Below the pieces are notes generated by a model. The model was not told the origin of the DNA, did not search any database, and saw only the letters and a list, made by a program, of their open reading frames with translations. This document shows, piece by piece, positions 61,819 to 64,000 of a stretch of DNA of 64,000 nt (position 1 is its first letter; the number at the start of each line of letters is the position of its first letter). The stretch is taken from assembly GCA_025937835.1 (NCBI GenBank), contig JAICQO010000006.1, positions 62,001-126,000 of the forward strand. The letters are read 5' to 3'. This DNA comes from Polyangiaceae bacterium (lineage in GTDB: Bacteria; Myxococcota_A; Polyangia; Polyangiales; Polyangiaceae). A program made the position numbers and the translations under genes.

Positions 61819-63465
61819 TCACTGCGGCGCGGGAGCGCCGTCCATGATCCACTTCTCGAGGTCGGCTATCTCTTGCGCGGTCAGGGTCACGCTCGAAGCG
61901 CCCTGGGGCATCAACAGGTTGTTGCACTGAATTCCGCCGGTCGGGGTGCAGCCGGCTTGCGCGGCCTTGTTCGTGACCTTGAGGTACAGCCAGCTCTTCA
62001 TCGGGTCCCCAGGCTCGATCAGCTTGAACTGACCGCCGTTGGTGGACGGCTTCTTCAGCGCCGCCACGATGTCCGACGACTTCACGCATTCGCTGCCGCC
62101 GAGGGTGAGGTTCGCGTTGGCGCCGTCCTTACCGTGACAGCCGGTGCACTTGTTGGTCGCGCTCTCGAAGATCGGCCGGATCTTCTCGACGAAGAAGCCC
62201 GTCTGCACCGGAGCCGGCGTGCACTCCGTCCCCGGCTTCCCCAGGCTCGGGTCGACCAGCAACGCCAGGTCGTCCATGTGCCGGCATTGCTTGAGCACAG
62301 CTTCCCGGATGTCCGGATCGTTCGGCGTCTGGCCCTTGGCGGCACGGTACTTGTCCCAGACCTTGTCGATCCAGCCGTGCATCTTCCAGAACATGTAGTT
62401 GTCGATGTTCGTGAACTGATTGCCGAGGCCGTGCTCGCTGTTCTGCGGGCGCACCCACTTGAAGTGCAGCGCGCCGTGCAGGCCGCTCGTGGTCTGGATC
62501 CACTGCCCGAAAGCGCCCTCGCTCTCGAAGCCCTTCTCGCTCATGTGCATGCCCGGGTTGTCGGCCTTGGCGCCGTTCGCGATCGTGTTGGCGTCGAACG
62601 CACGCCAGTCGGCCTGCCACGCCGCCGGGATCTGCGCCTTGTCGGTCGGGAACGTGTCCCAGCCCTCGAACTGCTCCGTGTGCTTGGGGAACAGCTGCTT
62701 CAGCGACTCGATCATGTGGCGGTGCATGGCCAGGAACTCGAGGCCGTCACCCGGCCCCTTGCCTTCCTGGTTCTGCGGCACGAGCTCGGTGTGCTTGCAC
62801 GGGTCGAGGCCGCCCGCGCGCGTGCGATCGACCATGCCGCCGTTGCAGCGGCGGATGTTGTGCCACTGGAAGTGCGCTTCCTGCCAGACCTGGCTGTTCA
62901 TCCAGTCGATGACCTCGGGCTGCACGAGCGTGTCGACCTGGCCGGACTTGGTGTACTCCGAGTAGCCGTCCTTCATCGTCGCGTCGACCGCGAGCGGGGC
63001 GTAGCCCTCGACGCAGTGATCGCGGACGTGGGACGCGCCGCCCGTGGCAGCGCCGCCGCTGCCGCCCGAGGTGCCGCCACCGCCGATTGCCGGCGCACCA
63101 CCCGCAGGGGTGACAGCGCCGCCGCTACCGCCGAGCGGGGGCACGGGCGGCGAACCGCCGAACGTGGCCGTGCCGCCGGTGGGACCCGCAACGGTGCCAC
63201 CCGTGGGGGTGACGACCGGCGCGCCGCCGGAGCCGCCTCCGCCGCTGGGCTTCACTCCGCCGGTGCTCGAGCTGGGCGAGCCGCCCATGCCGCCCGCCGG
63301 GCCCGCGCCGCCCACGGGTTGCATCGGACCAGGCGTATCCGAGGGGGACTCGCCGCTGCATCCGAGCAGGAGGATCCAGGTCGAGGTGGCGACCACTAGG
63401 CGGCGCCGCTGCGAGCCGAGGCCGCGGAGGAGAGTGGGTGAGCTTGCGCGATCGGCGGACAACAT
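61819..63465 (-). CDS. Lipoprotein fusing a tyrosinase-like copper domain to a cytochrome c domain
   Basis: A 548-aa lipoprotein (STWILLLGCSGES, Cys36). Residues 50-145 are a Gly/Thr/Pro linker. The middle domain has tyrosinase-like elements: AHFQWHN (198, 202), FLAMHRHMIESL (248, 250; compare FLPWHRxxL), LHGALH (330, 334; the CuB HxxxH) and FWKMHGWIDKVWDKY (363; compare FWLHHAxIDRLW). The C-terminal domain has a c-type haem site NKCTGCHGKDG (440-444). The gene starts with AGGAGG about 11 bases before the ATG. A coupled copper/haem redox role at the cell surface is inference. Confidence 0.72.
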   Translation of the reverse strand: MLSADRASSPTLLRGLGSQRRRLVVATSTWILLLGCSGESPSDTPGPMQPVGGAGPAGGMGGSPSSSTGGVKPSGGGGSGGAPVVTPTGGTVAGPTGGTATFGGSPPVPPLGGSGGAVTPAGGAPAIGGGGTSGGSGGAATGGASHVRDHCVEGYAPLAVDATMKDGYSEYTKSGQVDTLVQPEVIDWMNSQVWQEAHFQWHNIRRCNGGMVDRTRAGGLDPCKHTELVPQNQEGKGPGDGLEFLAMHRHMIESLKQLFPKHTEQFEGWDTFPTDKAQIPAAWQADWRAFDANTIANGAKADNPGMHMSEKGFESEGAFGQWIQTTSGLHGALHFKWVRPQNSEHGLGNQFTNIDNYMFWKMHGWIDKVWDKYRAAKGQTPNDPDIREAVLKQCRHMDDLALLVDPSLGKPGTECTPAPVQTGFFVEKIRPIFESATNKCTGCHGKDGANANLTLGGSECVKSSDIVAALKKPSTNGGQFKLIEPGDPMKSWLYLKVTNKAAQAGCTPTGGIQCNNLLMPQGASSVTLTAQEIADLEKWIMDGAPAPQ

Positions 63466-63646
63466 CAGGGAAAAGCCTCCTGGGGACTAGGTGTACCGTA
63501 CCCAGTGGGGCCCACCGCCACTCACAAAAAGGTAGTTTGCTTACGGTTCTCGAACCCTCAAATAAAAGCGGCCGCCCGGACCGAACTCTGCAAATTCACG
63601 GGGTTTGACGCTAATGGCCAAACCCCGTCGCCCTATGGCTCTCGAA

Positions 63647-64000
63647 TCAGCGCACCACGGCGCTGAACTCGGTGAGCTCCAGCCCGTTGGCCGCGCTGCC
63701 GGTCCAGATCTCGAAGCCCGCGAAGACGTCCGTAAGCAGCCAGTTCGACTTGAGGCCGTGGTTGTTCGCGATTGAATCGTCGATGAACTTCTTCAGGTCG
63801 AACGTAAGGCTCGTGACTGCGGAAGTTGCGACGTACGAGATAACGGGTGCGTTCCGGTTGGTCCCGCTGCCGCTGCGAGGGCCGACATACACGTCCCAGG
63901 TCCCGGTGACCCCGGCCACCGTGACGCCGTTGCGCGTCGGAGTTCCACCGATGGGCGTGTTCCCGCCCGGCTTGTAGAGCCAGACCATGAGGAAGCCGGA
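63647..64000 (-). CDS. Glycoside hydrolase family 12 endoglucanase, C-terminal part (window edge)
   Basis: The frame is open to the window end, so the N-terminus is missing. About 117 residues are visible. MVWLYKPGGNTPIGG matches the GH12 strand carrying the catalytic nucleophile region. WDVYVGPRSGSGTNRNAPV, ISYVATSAVTSLTFDLKKFI, and SNWLLTDVFAGFEIWTG-type strands follow to the C-terminus. GH12 enzymes cleave beta-1,4-glucans or xyloglucan and are secreted. The catalytic acid near DVFAGFEIW (Glu) is visible; the nucleophile lies near or beyond the edge. Confidence 0.85.
   Translation of the reverse strand, partial: SGFLMVWLYKPGGNTPIGGTPTRNGVTVAGVTGTWDVYVGPRSGSGTNRNAPVISYVATSAVTSLTFDLKKFIDDSIANNHGLKSNWLLTDVFAGFEIWTGSAANGLELTEFSAVVR

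Overview
The window is about 64 kb of very GC-rich bacterial DNA, almost fully coding. Gene content points to a myxobacterium-like member of the Myxococcota, probably Polyangiales (inference). The signs are Ser/Thr kinases with Pro-rich extracytoplasmic tails, many lipoproteins with Thr/Gly/Ala low-complexity linkers, TPR/PEGA proteins, a gliding-type (GldA/F/G-like) ABC operon, and a FliO/FliP pair with no other flagellar genes. No rRNA, tRNA, insertion sequence or CRISPR array was seen.

Layout. 0-7.9 kb: two small XRE regulators, an envelope protein, prmC, a prepilin peptidase, a Clp-type AAA+ protein with a degenerate first ATPase site, a decayed OmpA fragment, and an aldo/keto reductase. 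7.9-16.5 kb: a tightly packed six-gene minus-strand operon. It encodes a two-OmpA-domain peptidoglycan-binding protein, a phospholipase D-like protein, a membrane protein, a 63-aa protein, an unknown beta-rich protein, and a protein with a clan-CD-protease-like His-Gly/Ala-Gly-Cys signature. This is the best candidate for an undescribed system, possibly envelope-directed toxin/immunity. 16.6-22.5 kb: a leucine-rich lipoprotein and the four-gene ABC operon. 22.9-34.2 kb: a TerB-like protein, FliO/FliP, a propeller lipoprotein, a FATP-like acyl-CoA synthetase, a kinase, a TPR/PEGA protein, astB, haem-type lipoproteins and a ROK regulator.

34.4-44.5 kb: a heterodimeric ABC exporter with one degenerate ATP site, an SDR, and a TonB-dependent receptor whose start codon interlocks with that of a divergent lipoprotein. 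Next comes a DAHP synthase preceded by a complete-looking attenuator: a 23-aa leader peptide rich in Phe, Tyr and Trp, competing hairpins and a terminator. 44.6-48 kb: a second kinase co-oriented with a second TPR/PEGA protein, then about 0.7 kb of ~200-bp tandem repeats. 47.8-56 kb: a divergent 6-pyruvoyl-tetrahydropterin-synthase-like protein, an MddA-type methyltransferase, an AAA ATPase, a 1173-aa protein of unknown function translationally coupled to a dehydrogenase, an outer-membrane barrel and a DedA-like protein. 56-64 kb: a sigma factor/FecR-like pair, a run of surface lipoproteins (diheme cytochrome, Ig/propeller, YVTN propeller, tyrosinase-like domain fused to a cytochrome domain), and the C-terminal part of a GH12 endoglucanase.

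Starts were chosen by homology recalled from memory, signal peptides, Shine-Dalgarno spacing and overlap with upstream stops. Several GTG/TTG starts are inferences. All family assignments come from reading motifs, without database searches.
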